Shown here piece by piece: positions 36,464-44,906 of a DNA stretch of 64,000 nt. The position numbers and the translations under genes were made by a program. The notes below the pieces were generated by a model, which was not told the origin of the DNA, did no database searches, and was given only the letters and a program-made list of their open reading frames with translations. How positions within the stretch are numbered: position 1 is the stretch's first letter; each line of letters opens with the position of its first letter. Source of the stretch: Halomonas faecis (GTDB lineage: Bacteria; Pseudomonadota; Gammaproteobacteria; Pseudomonadales; Halomonadaceae); the NCBI RefSeq assembly GCF_010993975.1, contig NZ_JAACZO010000022.1, positions 186,001 through 250,000 of the forward strand, written 5' to 3'.

Positions 36464-37074
36464 GCGCCCTCCATCTCGGTCTCCAGCACTCCACCTTGGA
36501 TACGCGCGTGGCGATCCGCCACCCGGGCGATCTGCGCCATGTCGTGGGCGACCCACACTGCCGGCCAGCCACGCACGCGTATCCGCTCCCTGAGCCAGGC
36601 CTCGACGCGGCTCGCCGTGGCATCGTCCAGGTTCGCCGTCGGCTCATCGAGCAACAGCGCGGAAGGCGACCGGCTCACCGCCCGCAGCAATGCCAGCCGC
36701 TGTTTCTCGCCGGACGAGAGGTGAACCACCGACCCGTCGAGCACCTCGGGCCGGAATCCCAACGACTCGAGATCGGCCGGCGTGGCATCGGGCAGGTGCT
36801 CGCCCACGCGCTCGGCCCACCAGTGACTCTCCGCCGGCACCAGCATCACTGCCTGGCGCCAAGCATGGCCGGGGATGGACGACTGGGCCCGGTCGCCCAG
36901 CCACACCTCCCCGTCATGCGGCTCCAGGTCGGCGATGGCACGCAGCAGCCGGCTCTTCCCGGAGCCGCTCACCCCGGAGAGACAGAGGATCTCACCGGAA
37001 GCAATGGCCAGGGTCACCGGACACAGTTCGCCGATGGCCAGACCGTCGAGTCGCAGGGTGTCAGGGGTGGGCAC
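36454..37074 (-). CDS. fetA: Iron export ABC transporter ATPase FetA
   Basis: 206-residue ABC ATPase. Walker A GVSGSGKSRLL, signature LSSGEKQRLALLRA, Walker B ALLLDEPTANLDD and VAHD switch are present. It pairs with FetB downstream. I take the GTG at 37074 as start because GAGGAG lies 5-6 nt upstream; in-frame ATGs at 37092 and 37119 have no site. Its 5' end is near the ACR3 promoter, reading away from the arsenic genes. Confidence 0.87.
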   Translation of the reverse strand: MPTPDTLRLDGLAIGELCPVTLAIASGEILCLSGVSGSGKSRLLRAIADLEPHDGEVWLGDRAQSSIPGHAWRQAVMLVPAESHWWAERVGEHLPDATPADLESLGFRPEVLDGSVVHLSSGEKQRLALLRAVSRSPSALLLDEPTANLDDATASRVEAWLRERIRVRGWPAVWVAHDMAQIARVADRHARIQGGVLETEMEGAWT

Positions 37075-37177
37075 GGCGTCTCCTCGTTTCATGCGGCAAT
37101 GCCGACTACGATAGCGCAACCGCAGCGCGCCGGTCGTTCGGCGATTCTACTGGCCGGTAGCCATGCCGCCTGTCTCT

Positions 37178-37204
37178 CCGTATCATATACGGAGTTCCAT
37201 ATAT
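37178..37204 (+). promoter_or_regulatory. ArsR-type operator upstream of ACR3
   Basis: TATACGGAGTTCCATATA (37186-37203) differs at only two positions from the perfect palindrome upstream of gapdh (53739-53756). An overlapping dyad, CCGTAT-CAT-ATACGG, spans 37178-37192. It lies 33 bp before the ACR3 ATG, where a repressor would block initiation. Probable target of the ArsR at 50988. Confidence 0.78.
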
Positions 37205-37236
37205 TCCATCGTCTTTATCCAACAAGGAGCCGTGGC

Positions 37237-38337
37237 ATGACCGCGCACCAGGAATCCAACGCCCCGAGTACCTCGGAGGGCATGGGGCTGTTCGAGCGCT
37301 TTCTCTCCGTCTGGGTGGCGCTGGCCATCGTCGCCGGGGTGCTGCTCGGCCAGTTCGCCCCAGCGGTGCCCGAGACGCTGTCACGCTTCGAGTATGCCCA
37401 GGTATCGATCCCGGTGGCGATTCTGATCTGGGCGATGATCTTTCCCATGATGGCGCAGATCGACTTCACCGCCGTGCTCAGCGTGCGCCGCCAGCCCAAG
37501 GGGCTGGTCATCACCACCACGGTGAACTGGCTGATCAAGCCCTTCACCATGTTCGCCATCGCCTGGTTCTTCCTGATGGTGGTGTTCCGGCCCCTCATTC
37601 CGGAACCCCTCGCCAGCCAGTATCTGGCCGGCGCCATTCTGCTGGGAGCCGCCCCTTGCACCGCCATGGTCTTCGTATGGAGCTACCTGACCCGCGGCGA
37701 CGCTGCCTACACCCTGGTGCAGGTAGCGCTCAACGATCTGATCATGCTGTTCGCCTTCGCGCCCATCGTGGTTTTCCTGCTCGGCGTCTCCAACATCCAG
37801 GTGCCCTGGGATACGGTGGCGCTATCGGTGGTGCTCTACATCGTGATCCCGCTGGCCGCCGGCTACCTGACCCGGCGCACCCTGATCGCCCGCCGCGGCA
37901 TCGAGTGGTACGACAACGTCTTCATGAAGCGTATAGGTCCAATAACCCCTGTTGGACTCATCATTACGCTGGTACTGCTGTTCGCCTTCCAGGGTGAAGT
38001 GATCCTCGAGGCGCCGCTGCACATCGTGCTGATCGCCATCCCACTGATCCTTCAAACCTTCCTGATCTTCTTCCTCGCCTACGGCTGGGCCAAAGCGTGG
38101 AAAGTGCCTCACAACGTCGCCGCCCCCGGTGCAATGATCGGCGCCAGCAATTTCTTCGAACTGGCCGTGGCGGCCGCCATCGCCCTGTTCGGGCTGCAGT
38201 CCGGCGCGGCACTGGCCACGGTGGTGGGCGTGTTGGTGGAGGTGCCGCTGATGCTCGCCCTGGTTCGCATCGCCAACAATACCCGGCACCACTTCCCCGA
38301 GGCCGTGACGCAGGCCCCCGCCGAGGCCCAGGGCTGA
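37237..38337 (+). CDS. acr3: ACR3 family arsenite efflux permease
   Basis: 366-residue ten-helix arsenite/H+ antiporter of the ACR3 type. The essential Cys is C141 in ILLGAAPCTAMVF; the conserved Glu is in GASNFFELAVA. It exports As(III), including that produced by the ArsC of this island. AAGGAG precedes the ATG. First gene of a five-gene operon (CC/Se protein, sigma factor, permease, thioredoxin) under an ArsR-like palindrome. Confidence 0.95.
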   Translation: MTAHQESNAPSTSEGMGLFERFLSVWVALAIVAGVLLGQFAPAVPETLSRFEYAQVSIPVAILIWAMIFPMMAQIDFTAVLSVRRQPKGLVITTTVNWLIKPFTMFAIAWFFLMVVFRPLIPEPLASQYLAGAILLGAAPCTAMVFVWSYLTRGDAAYTLVQVALNDLIMLFAFAPIVVFLLGVSNIQVPWDTVALSVVLYIVIPLAAGYLTRRTLIARRGIEWYDNVFMKRIGPITPVGLIITLVLLFAFQGEVILEAPLHIVLIAIPLILQTFLIFFLAYGWAKAWKVPHNVAAPGAMIGASNFFELAVAAAIALFGLQSGAALATVVGVLVEVPLMLALVRIANNTRHHFPEAVTQAPAEAQG

Positions 38338-38340
38338 CCC

Positions 38341-38634
38341 ATGGCCATCGAGGTGACCGCCGCCGCCCGAGCGTGGCTCGTTAGCAAGGGCGGCGTGGCT
38401 ACGGTGCGGCTATCGCCCCGCCACGGCTGCTGCGGCGGCGGGGTCGATATCGCCGTGGCCGAAGCGAGAACGCCGAACGACCCCAAGATATATAAGCAAC
38501 TGACTCAAGATGGTCTGACGCTATTCATCGAGCCATCGCTGGCCGACCAGGGACTCGTCATCGATGCCTCGAGCCTTCTGGGTTTCACATCGCTGTTCGT
38601 AGAAGGGGCGTCACCCCATTCACACGGAGAATGA
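38341..38634 (+). CDS. CC/Se-motif family protein
   Basis: 97-residue small protein with the vicinal cysteine motif PRHGCCGGGVDI (about residues 29-34) and an HesB-like beta-rich fold. Related family members carry selenocysteine in place of one Cys; here both are Cys. Vicinal thiols bind arsenite well, and the gene starts 3 nt after acr3, so a role as arsenite carrier or sensor is plausible, but this is inference. Confidence 0.8.
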   Translation: MAIEVTAAARAWLVSKGGVATVRLSPRHGCCGGGVDIAVAEARTPNDPKIYKQLTQDGLTLFIEPSLADQGLVIDASSLLGFTSLFVEGASPHSHGE

Positions 38635-38637
38635 CGC

Positions 38638-39192
38638 ATGACGTTCACCAAAGGCACGTTGCCCTGCATCGAATCCGCCTGGGAAGCGCATCACGACGAG
38701 CTCAGGCGCTTCCTGCTCAAGCATTGCGATGACCGCGATATCGCCGATGACGTGCTGCAGAACGTCTATTCCAAGGCACTCACGCACCGCCAAACCTTCT
38801 GCAAGCTCGACACCCCCCGAGCCTGGCTATTCAAGGTCGCGCGCCACCAGTGGATCGACCGGCAGCGTCGCGACGGCCGCCTGGTGATGGACGAAAGTCA
38901 CGAGCCAACGGCGCCCGACGACGCCGAGACCGCCCCGCTGGACAGCCTCGCCGGCTGCATCGCCCGCGCCCTGCCCCACTGCGTCGCCGTGGATCGCGAC
39001 ATCCTGACACGCTGCGACCTCGAGGGCCTCCGGCAGGCCGACTACGCCAGGCGCAACGGCCTGAGCCTGCCGGCGACCAAGGCGCGGCTGCGCCGCGCCC
39101 GGCAGCGTCTGCGCGCGCGGCTGGTCGAGCAGTGCGATATCGTCTTCGACGATCAGGGCCGTGTCTGCTGTCACCGTGCCCTCGAGGCATAG
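38638..39192 (+). CDS. sigZ: ECF RNA polymerase sigma factor, SigZ-like
   Basis: 184-residue sigma-70 family ECF factor. Region 2: ELRRFLLKHCDDRDIADDVLQNVY with AWLFKVARHQWIDRQRR. Region 4: LEGLRQADYARRNGLSLPATKARLRRARQRL. The C-terminal extension CDIVFDDQGRVCCH, with three Cys and a His, is characteristic of SigZ and could sense metal or thiol stress. No anti-sigma gene is next to it. It sits inside the acr3 operon and precedes the permease. Confidence 0.88.
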   Translation: MTFTKGTLPCIESAWEAHHDELRRFLLKHCDDRDIADDVLQNVYSKALTHRQTFCKLDTPRAWLFKVARHQWIDRQRRDGRLVMDESHEPTAPDDAETAPLDSLAGCIARALPHCVAVDRDILTRCDLEGLRQADYARRNGLSLPATKARLRRARQRLRARLVEQCDIVFDDQGRVCCHRALEA

Positions 39193-39234
39193 GGCTCAAA
39201 AAATCGAGACCTCCCGCATCCTTTTGCCCGGTGC

Positions 39235-39257
39235 GGCGTCTTCTGGAGAGAGACGCC
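39235..39257 (+). promoter_or_regulatory. 7-bp hairpin between sigZ and the permease
   Basis: GGCGTCT-9 nt-AGACGCC in the 87-nt gap. No T-run. May adjust downstream expression, or mark a promoter region used by the sigma factor; the evidence is limited to the stem itself. Confidence 0.35.
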
Positions 39258-39279
39258 ACTGACACGGGGAGTCACTGAC

Positions 39280-40287
39280 ATGTTGGAGGTCTTTACCTGG
39301 TTGGCCGACTGGCTGGTCTATGGCCTTGCCGGCCTGGATCCGGCCAGCAAGCTCGGCAGCTCGCTGCATTTCTTCGTCGAGGACACCACCAAGATCTTCG
39401 CCCTGCTGGTGGTGATGATCTACGTCATCGCCCTGGCTCGCGCCTCGCTCGACCTCGAGCGGGTGCGCCATTACATCCAGCGGAAGAACCGCTTGGCGGG
39501 CTACGGGCTGGGTGCCGGATTCGGGGCCATCACACCCTTCTGCTCCTGCTCGAGCATTCCGCTGTTCCTGGGCTTCACCAGCGCCGGCATTCCGCTGGGC
39601 ATCACCATGGCCTTTTTGTTCACCTCGCCGATCATCAACGAGGTGGCGGTGATCATGCTGTGGAGCCTGCTCGGCTGGGAGTTCACCCTCGTTTATATCG
39701 TCATCGGCATGGCGGTGGGCATCGGTGGCGGCATGGTGCTCGATGCCTTCCAGGGGGAGCGCTGGCTCAAGGATTTTGCCGCCAAGGCCTACCAACGGGC
39801 CACCGAGTCGCCGCCAAGTGACGCACCAGCCCCCGAGGTGCCCTCGCTGACGCTCAAGGATCGCCATGCCTTCGCGCGAGACGAACTCAAGGAGATCGTT
39901 GGGCGAATCTGGAAGTGGGTGATCATCGGGGTGGGCCTGGGTGCCAGCCTGCACGGTTTCGTCCCCGACGGCTGGTTCGCCGACAACCTGGGCAGCGGCC
40001 AGTGGTGGAACGTACCAGCCGCCGTCTTTGCCGGCCTGCCGCTCTACTCCAATGCCACCGGCGTCATCCCGGTCATGGAGAGCCTGATCATAAAGGGCTT
40101 GCCGGTGGGCACCACGCTGGCGTTCTGCATGAGTACCGTGGCCGCCAGCTTCCCCGAGTTCATCATGCTCAAGCAGGTCATGCAGTGGCGGCTGCTGACC
40201 CTGATCTTCGTCATCCTGCTGATCAATTTCATGATCGTGGGGTGGCTCATCAATCTGCTGAGCCCTTGGCTGTTCAGCGGATTCTGA
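39280..40287 (+). CDS. Permease of the UPF0718 (ArsP-like) family
   Basis: 335-residue membrane protein with eight or so helices in two halves joined by a charged loop (about residues 165-205). The family hallmark is FGAITPFCSCSSIPLFLGF near residue 85. ArsP members of this family export organoarsenicals such as methylarsenite; others in the family are uncharacterised. Its position between acr3/sigZ and a TM0996-type thioredoxin supports a metalloid or thiol-linked transport role. GGGAG precedes the ATG. Confidence 0.87.
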   Translation: MLEVFTWLADWLVYGLAGLDPASKLGSSLHFFVEDTTKIFALLVVMIYVIALARASLDLERVRHYIQRKNRLAGYGLGAGFGAITPFCSCSSIPLFLGFTSAGIPLGITMAFLFTSPIINEVAVIMLWSLLGWEFTLVYIVIGMAVGIGGGMVLDAFQGERWLKDFAAKAYQRATESPPSDAPAPEVPSLTLKDRHAFARDELKEIVGRIWKWVIIGVGLGASLHGFVPDGWFADNLGSGQWWNVPAAVFAGLPLYSNATGVIPVMESLIIKGLPVGTTLAFCMSTVAASFPEFIMLKQVMQWRLLTLIFVILLINFMIVGWLINLLSPWLFSGF

Positions 40288-40301
40288 CAAGGAGAGAGAC
40301 C

Positions 40302-40538
40302 ATGAAGACGATCGAAGTTCTGGGCACCGGCTGCAAGAAATGCACGACCACCGCCGAGCAGATGGAGGCCGTGGCCCGCGAGCTGGGCATCGAGGTCGAC
40401 GTGAAAAAGGTCACTGATCCGACCGCCATCATGGAGTATCAGGTGATGTCGACCCCGGCCGTGGCGATCGACGGCAAGCTCGTGCACAGCGGCAGCGTAC
40501 CGGACCGCGGCAAGATCGAGACGCTGCTGAAAGCCTAG
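40302..40538 (+). CDS. Small thioredoxin-like protein (TM0996/MTH895 type)
   Basis: 78-residue thioredoxin-fold protein. Redox motif CKKC at GTGCKKCTTT, cis-Pro in VMSTPAVAIDGK. Such mini-thioredoxins often accompany UPF0718 permeases. It is 14 nt after the permease, with GGAGAGAG upstream. It could supply reducing power to arsenate reductase or keep the permease cysteines reduced (inference). Its stop overlaps the convergent chrA stop by 4 nt. Confidence 0.88.
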   Translation: MKTIEVLGTGCKKCTTTAEQMEAVARELGIEVDVKKVTDPTAIMEYQVMSTPAVAIDGKLVHSGSVPDRGKIETLLKA

Positions 40539-41734
40539 AGGCTGATTAACACCCCGCCGCCGGCCAGCAGAATCACCACGGCCCAGGCGGGCAGCTTCCA
40601 TACGCTGAGCAGCAGGAAGCCGGTCAGCGCCAGGGCGAATTCCCGCGGGCCTAGGATGGCGCTGGTCCACACCGGCTGGTAAAGCGCAGCGCCGAGGATG
40701 CCCACTACCGCGGCGTTGGCCCCGCGCATCAACGCCTGAGCGCTATCCCAGCGCCGGAAGCGGTTCCAGAACGGCAGCACGGCAACCAGTAGCAGCAGGC
40801 CAGGCAGGAAGATCATCACCAAAGCCAGGGCGGCGCCGGCCAGCGGCAGGCCGAGCGGTGTCATCACCGTGCCCAGGTAGGCAGAGAAGGTGAACAGCGG
40901 CCCCGGCACCGCCTGGGCCGCGCCGTAGCCGGCCAGGAAATCATCGGCGCCGACCCAGCCCGACTGCACCACTTCCGCCTCCAGCAGCGGCAGCACCACG
41001 TGGCCGCCGCCAAACACCAGGGCACCGGCACGATAGAAGGCGTCCATCACGGCCAGGGTGGCGGAAGGAATAAGCCAGACCAGCAGCGGCAGGCCGACCA
41101 GCAACCCCGCAAAACCGAAGCCCGCGAGCCACCCCGCCCGAGACGAGACGGGGAAGTACATCGCACGCCGCTCGGGCTCGGTGTGGGCGCGACACAGCAG
41201 CAAGCCTGCGGCGACACCGACCAGGATGGCGGCTACCTGCCCCAGCGGGCCGCCCACCAACACCACGGTGATCACGGCGGCCAGGGCGATGCCGGCGCGA
41301 CGCCGGTCGGGACACAGGTTGCGGGCCATGCCCCAGACAGCGTGGGCGACGATAGCCACCGCCACTACCTTGAGCCCGTGGATCAGCCCCTGACTGAGCG
41401 GCCCGTCGAACGCCGCGGCGCCCAAGGCGAAGAGCACCAGCAGCAGAGCCGATGGCAGCGTGAAGGCCGTCCAGCCGGCTGCCGCCCCCCAGGGGCCTGC
41501 CCGCATCAGGCCCAGGGCGAAACCCGCCTGGCTGCTGGCCGGCCCCGGCAGGAACTGGCATAGCGCCACCAGGTCGGCATAATCCTGCTCCGACAGCCAG
41601 GCCCGACGCGTGACGAACTCGGCGCGGAAGTAGCCCAGGTGGGCGATGGGGCCGCCGAAGGATGTCAAGCCCAGCAGCAGGAAGGCACGAAATACCTCCA
41701 GGACACGCCCTGCCGAGCGAGCGGCATCGGTCAT
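40535..41734 (-). CDS. chrA: Chromate efflux transporter ChrA
   Basis: 399-residue two-domain CHR protein. Each half carries the duplicated signature: FLLLGLTSFGGPIAHLGYF with LCQFLPGPASSQ in the first, and ALVFGGGHVVLPLLE with AQAVPGPLFTFSAYLG in the second. It extrudes chromate, probably driven by proton or sulfate gradients. The ATG at 41734 has GGGAG 9 nt upstream; a TTG 24 nt earlier is less likely. Convergent with the arsenic operon. Confidence 0.93.
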   Translation of the reverse strand: MTDAARSAGRVLEVFRAFLLLGLTSFGGPIAHLGYFRAEFVTRRAWLSEQDYADLVALCQFLPGPASSQAGFALGLMRAGPWGAAAGWTAFTLPSALLLVLFALGAAAFDGPLSQGLIHGLKVVAVAIVAHAVWGMARNLCPDRRRAGIALAAVITVVLVGGPLGQVAAILVGVAAGLLLCRAHTEPERRAMYFPVSSRAGWLAGFGFAGLLVGLPLLVWLIPSATLAVMDAFYRAGALVFGGGHVVLPLLEAEVVQSGWVGADDFLAGYGAAQAVPGPLFTFSAYLGTVMTPLGLPLAGAALALVMIFLPGLLLLVAVLPFWNRFRRWDSAQALMRGANAAVVGILGAALYQPVWTSAILGPREFALALTGFLLLSVWKLPAWAVVILLAGGGVLISL

Positions 41735-41876
41735 GCGGTAATCTCCCGAATCGGACAACTCAGCTCGCGATGGTAACCGGTGAGACGTGACGCGCCCATG
41801 TCAACGGCCGCCAGCGCCGCGCATCGGGTCGAAGGTCGCTCTTGCCAGCCGGCGGCGGCCCGGCGACCATGCGCGG

Positions 41877-43094
41877 ATGACCGAACTCCTGCGACGCCAT
41901 CCACTCCTGCTTATCGTACTGGCCCAGCTGTGCGGCACCTCCCTTTGGTTCTCCGTCAACGGTGTAGGGCTATCGCTCTCCCGCGATCTCGGTTTCAGTG
42001 AGGCCGATCTCGGCCGCCTCACGCTCACCGTGCAGGCGGGCTTCATTCTCGGCACCCTGGCCATCGCCACCACCGGCCTGGCCGACCGTTTCCGCGCCAG
42101 CCGTATCTTTGCCGCCGCCTGCTTGGCCGGTGCACTGGCCAATGCCGGCTTCGTGCTGGTGGCCGAGCAGATACCCCTGGCGCTCACGCTGCGTTTTTTG
42201 ACCGGACTGTGTCTCGCCGGCATCTACCCGCTGGGCATGAAGCTCGTCATCGGCTGGACGCCCAAGCATACCGGCGCGGCACTCGCCTGGCTGGTGGGCA
42301 TGCTGACCCTGGGCACCGCCCTGCCCCACCTGCTGCGCGGCACTACCCTGGGCATGGCCTGGGAGTGGCCGCTGCTCGGCGCCTCGCTACTGGCCCTGGC
42401 CGGCGGCGCCATGATCCTGGCCCTGGGCGACGGGCCACACCTGCCGCCGTCGAGCGGCAAGGCGCGGCTGCGCGACGGACTGGCCGCCCTGCGCGAGGCA
42501 CGCTTTCGCGCCGTAGCCGGGGGCTACTTCGGCCACTGTTGGGAGCTCTACGCCTTCTGGACGCTCACTCCCTTTCTCGTGGCCCACGAGGTGCAGCGGC
42601 TGGAGGAGTCGAGCGACTGGATTCCCTGGCTGTCGTTCGGCGTCATCGCCCTGGGCTTCGCGGGCTGCGTGGGCGGCGGAGCCCTGAGCCGACGGCTCGG
42701 CAGCCTGTGGGTGGCACGTCGGGCGCTGGCCGCCTCCGGGCTGATCTGCCTCGCCTACCCGCTGCTGCCCTGGATGTCGCCAGCCTTATTGCTGGTGCTT
42801 CTGGCCCTGTGGGGCTTGACCGTGATTGCCGACTCCCCGCAGTTCTCGGCACTGGCCGCCGCCACCGCCCCGCGTGAACGCATCGGCTCTACCCTGGCGG
42901 TGATGAACGCCGTGGGCTTTGCACTGACCATTCCCGCCATCTCGCTGACCGCCTCACTATGGTCGCTGCAGGGCGCCTGGGTGGTGTGGTGGCTGCTGCC
43001 CGGCCCGCTGCTCGGGCTGTGGGTGATGCGGGGCCTGCCAGAGCGTGACGCCCAAGCGCTACCCCAAGCATTGGCCAAGACCCGGAAGCCATGA
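41877..43094 (+). CDS. Major facilitator superfamily transporter
   Basis: 405-residue MFS protein with about twelve helices. The loop 2-3 motif TGLADRFRASRIF and the helix 5 segment CLAGIYPLGMKLVIGWTPKH are visible. The substrate is unknown; membership in the cyanate/nitrite-type or drug families cannot be decided. The ATG at 41877 starts just before the first helix (RRHPLLLIVLAQLCGTSLWF); no strong ribosome-binding site. Lies between chrA and the arx operon, perhaps part of the same resistance island. Confidence 0.85.
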   Translation: MTELLRRHPLLLIVLAQLCGTSLWFSVNGVGLSLSRDLGFSEADLGRLTLTVQAGFILGTLAIATTGLADRFRASRIFAAACLAGALANAGFVLVAEQIPLALTLRFLTGLCLAGIYPLGMKLVIGWTPKHTGAALAWLVGMLTLGTALPHLLRGTTLGMAWEWPLLGASLLALAGGAMILALGDGPHLPPSSGKARLRDGLAALREARFRAVAGGYFGHCWELYAFWTLTPFLVAHEVQRLEESSDWIPWLSFGVIALGFAGCVGGGALSRRLGSLWVARRALAASGLICLAYPLLPWMSPALLLVLLALWGLTVIADSPQFSALAAATAPRERIGSTLAVMNAVGFALTIPAISLTASLWSLQGAWVVWWLLPGPLLGLWVMRGLPERDAQALPQALAKTRKP

Positions 43095-43100
43095 TCTCGA

Positions 43101-43553
43101 TCAGCCCGACGAGCCGGCAGGCCCACTTCCCTCGACGCCAAACGCCTCGCTCAGCGAGCCCTGGAACGACCAACCCTCCGGCGCACGGAGTTCATGGGAC
43201 TGGCTGCCAGCATGTCGACAGATTGCCACGCAGGGTGGCGTGCCGCCGATGCCAATGTTGACGGTTTCGAAGGCCACCCAATCGCAGGGCGTGATCAGGC
43301 CACGCTTCTGGTCGGCAAAGGCGATGTCCTTATAAGGCCCCTCCCAATCGAAACGCAGCCCCGCCGCGACCAGGCGCTCGACAAATGGCGCGATCGCATC
43401 CGGACTCTGCAGCAAAACGCTGACCAGTTCGTCATCGGAGCAGAACTGATCCGTCGGCAGACAGTCGCGAAACGCCCGCCAGCCCCCCGTGATGCGTTGC
43501 TCGATCACGACGGCTCGTACAATGACCGCCGTTGCCTCCACCAGTACCGGCAT
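43101..43553 (-). CDS. Conserved hypothetical protein
   Basis: 150-residue soluble protein without membrane segments or signal peptide. Noticeable parts: MPVLVEATAVIVRAVVIEQR, DELVSVLLQSPDAI, GLITPCDWVAFETVNIG, and a C-terminal APEGWSFQGSLSEAFG. The overall layout resembles small proteins of unknown function scattered in proteobacteria. GGGGG lies 4 nt before the ATG. Divergent from the arx operon and convergent with the MFS gene; no function can be assigned. Confidence 0.65.
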   Translation of the reverse strand: MPVLVEATAVIVRAVVIEQRITGGWRAFRDCLPTDQFCSDDELVSVLLQSPDAIAPFVERLVAAGLRFDWEGPYKDIAFADQKRGLITPCDWVAFETVNIGIGGTPPCVAICRHAGSQSHELRAPEGWSFQGSLSEAFGVEGSGPAGSSG

Positions 43554-43715
43554 TAGCCCCCTAAAATTGATCTGAGACAAACTGTCGCATCCACAGCATT
43601 CCACTTTCGGCGAATTTCCCTGAAGGGCGGCTGGCGAGATTCCCACCAATCTGCAAGCCTCTTAGATATACACTAATTCGCATATAACCATAACAATGAC
43701 CACTAGCGACTCATC
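43554..43715 (+). promoter_or_regulatory. Divergent gap carrying the arx operon promoter
   Basis: 162 bp. TATAAC at 43683-43688 is a good -10 candidate for the arx operon; no clear -35 is seen at 16-18 bp, so an activator may be needed. ATATAC and CATATAA flank an AATT at 43673-43678, vaguely like the ArsR palindromes of this island but much weaker. Confidence 0.4.
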
Positions 43716-44807
43716 ATGCAATCCCAGGCTCCCGACAACTCAAGGCTGACACCGTCAACCAATCCGCAGCCGGTGCATCCCGCGATGCCTAGCATCAGCT
43801 GGCTGGCATCGCGCTGCCTGGAAGCACCGCCACACCCGCTCGCCTGCGATCGCTGCCAGGCAGCCTGCCCGGCTCACGCCCTGGCCTTCATCGAGGATGC
43901 GACCAGCACGAATGGCGGCCCGCGCCTGCTCGCCAGCGACGCCTGCCATGGCTGTGCCCAGTGTATCGCGGCCTGTCCCACCGAGGCCTTGATCAGCCAC
44001 GATTTCGAAACGCTAACCAATGCAGTAAAGGCGCACGACAGGGACCAACCGCTCAGCCTGGCCTGCCACCGCGTCGCCAGCGAGGACGTCGACCACCAGC
44101 GCCATTGCCTGCGCGCATTGGGATCCGACAGCCTGACCTGGCTGAAGGCCCGGGTGGCACCGACCGAGCTCATCCTGCGCCTGCCCGAGGGTTGCGCCGA
44201 CTGCCCGGCCAAACCGGACACCGCAAACCAGCCTGACGCCTGGCTCGACGAGGCGTGCAGAGCTGCCCGCCTCGTCTCTGCTGAGGCGGGCGCTTTCGCT
44301 CCCGCCATGACGCCATCGGTGAGTCGACGCCGCTTCCTGCTCGGGCAGCCGGCCGCCACCCTGCCCAGTATTCCGGCCGATGACGCCGCGCCCCGGGCAC
44401 GGCGGCTGCAGCGCAGGATCACAGCGGCCCAGACGCTGCATGAGCCCGTGGCGATACCAAGCCTGTCGCTGAACGTCTCGGCCTGCCAGGCCCATGGGGT
44501 CTGTGTCCGTGTCTGCCCGACCCCGGCTCTCCAGGAAAGCGACACCGGCGAACTGCGCTTCGCCCCCCTGGCCTGCCTGGATTGCGGTCACTGCCTTTCG
44601 GCGTGTCCGGAGGGGGCTCTGGAGATGGCCAGCAGCACCGACACGACACCCCGCACACTGCGCGAGAGCCGAACGGCCCACTGTTTCGACTGTGGTCGCT
44701 CCTTCACACCCGAGCCGCAGGCGATACGCCAACCATCCCCCCGATGCCCGGCCTGCCGGCGCGACAAGGCCTTGCTACAGGAGAGCTTTCACGACCTGTT
44801 CGGATGA
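43716..44807 (+). CDS. arxB': Polyferredoxin of the arx operon (ArxB'-like)
   Basis: 363-residue cysteine-rich protein. Cluster motifs in order: LACDRCQAACPAHAL, ACHGCAQCIAACPTEAL, a middle CADCPAK, then CQAHGVCVRVCPTPAL and CLDCGHCLSACPEGAL, and a C-terminal CFDCGRSF/CPAC zinc-ribbon-like pair. It should hold several [4Fe-4S] clusters. An internal SRRRFLLGQ resembles a twin-arginine motif but lies at about residue 200. In the described arxB'ABCD operons the first gene encodes such a ferredoxin. It probably passes electrons or helps cofactor assembly. No clear ribosome-binding site at the ATG. Confidence 0.82.
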   Translation: MQSQAPDNSRLTPSTNPQPVHPAMPSISWLASRCLEAPPHPLACDRCQAACPAHALAFIEDATSTNGGPRLLASDACHGCAQCIAACPTEALISHDFETLTNAVKAHDRDQPLSLACHRVASEDVDHQRHCLRALGSDSLTWLKARVAPTELILRLPEGCADCPAKPDTANQPDAWLDEACRAARLVSAEAGAFAPAMTPSVSRRRFLLGQPAATLPSIPADDAAPRARRLQRRITAAQTLHEPVAIPSLSLNVSACQAHGVCVRVCPTPALQESDTGELRFAPLACLDCGHCLSACPEGALEMASSTDTTPRTLRESRTAHCFDCGRSFTPEPQAIRQPSPRCPACRRDKALLQESFHDLFG

Positions 44808-44906
44808 CCACGTCATGCCCGACTCACATCGCCACAGCCCGACAACAACACGGATCGGCTGACCACCGATCCACGACCGACGCGACCAGCACCCCGAGGG
44901 AGACCC

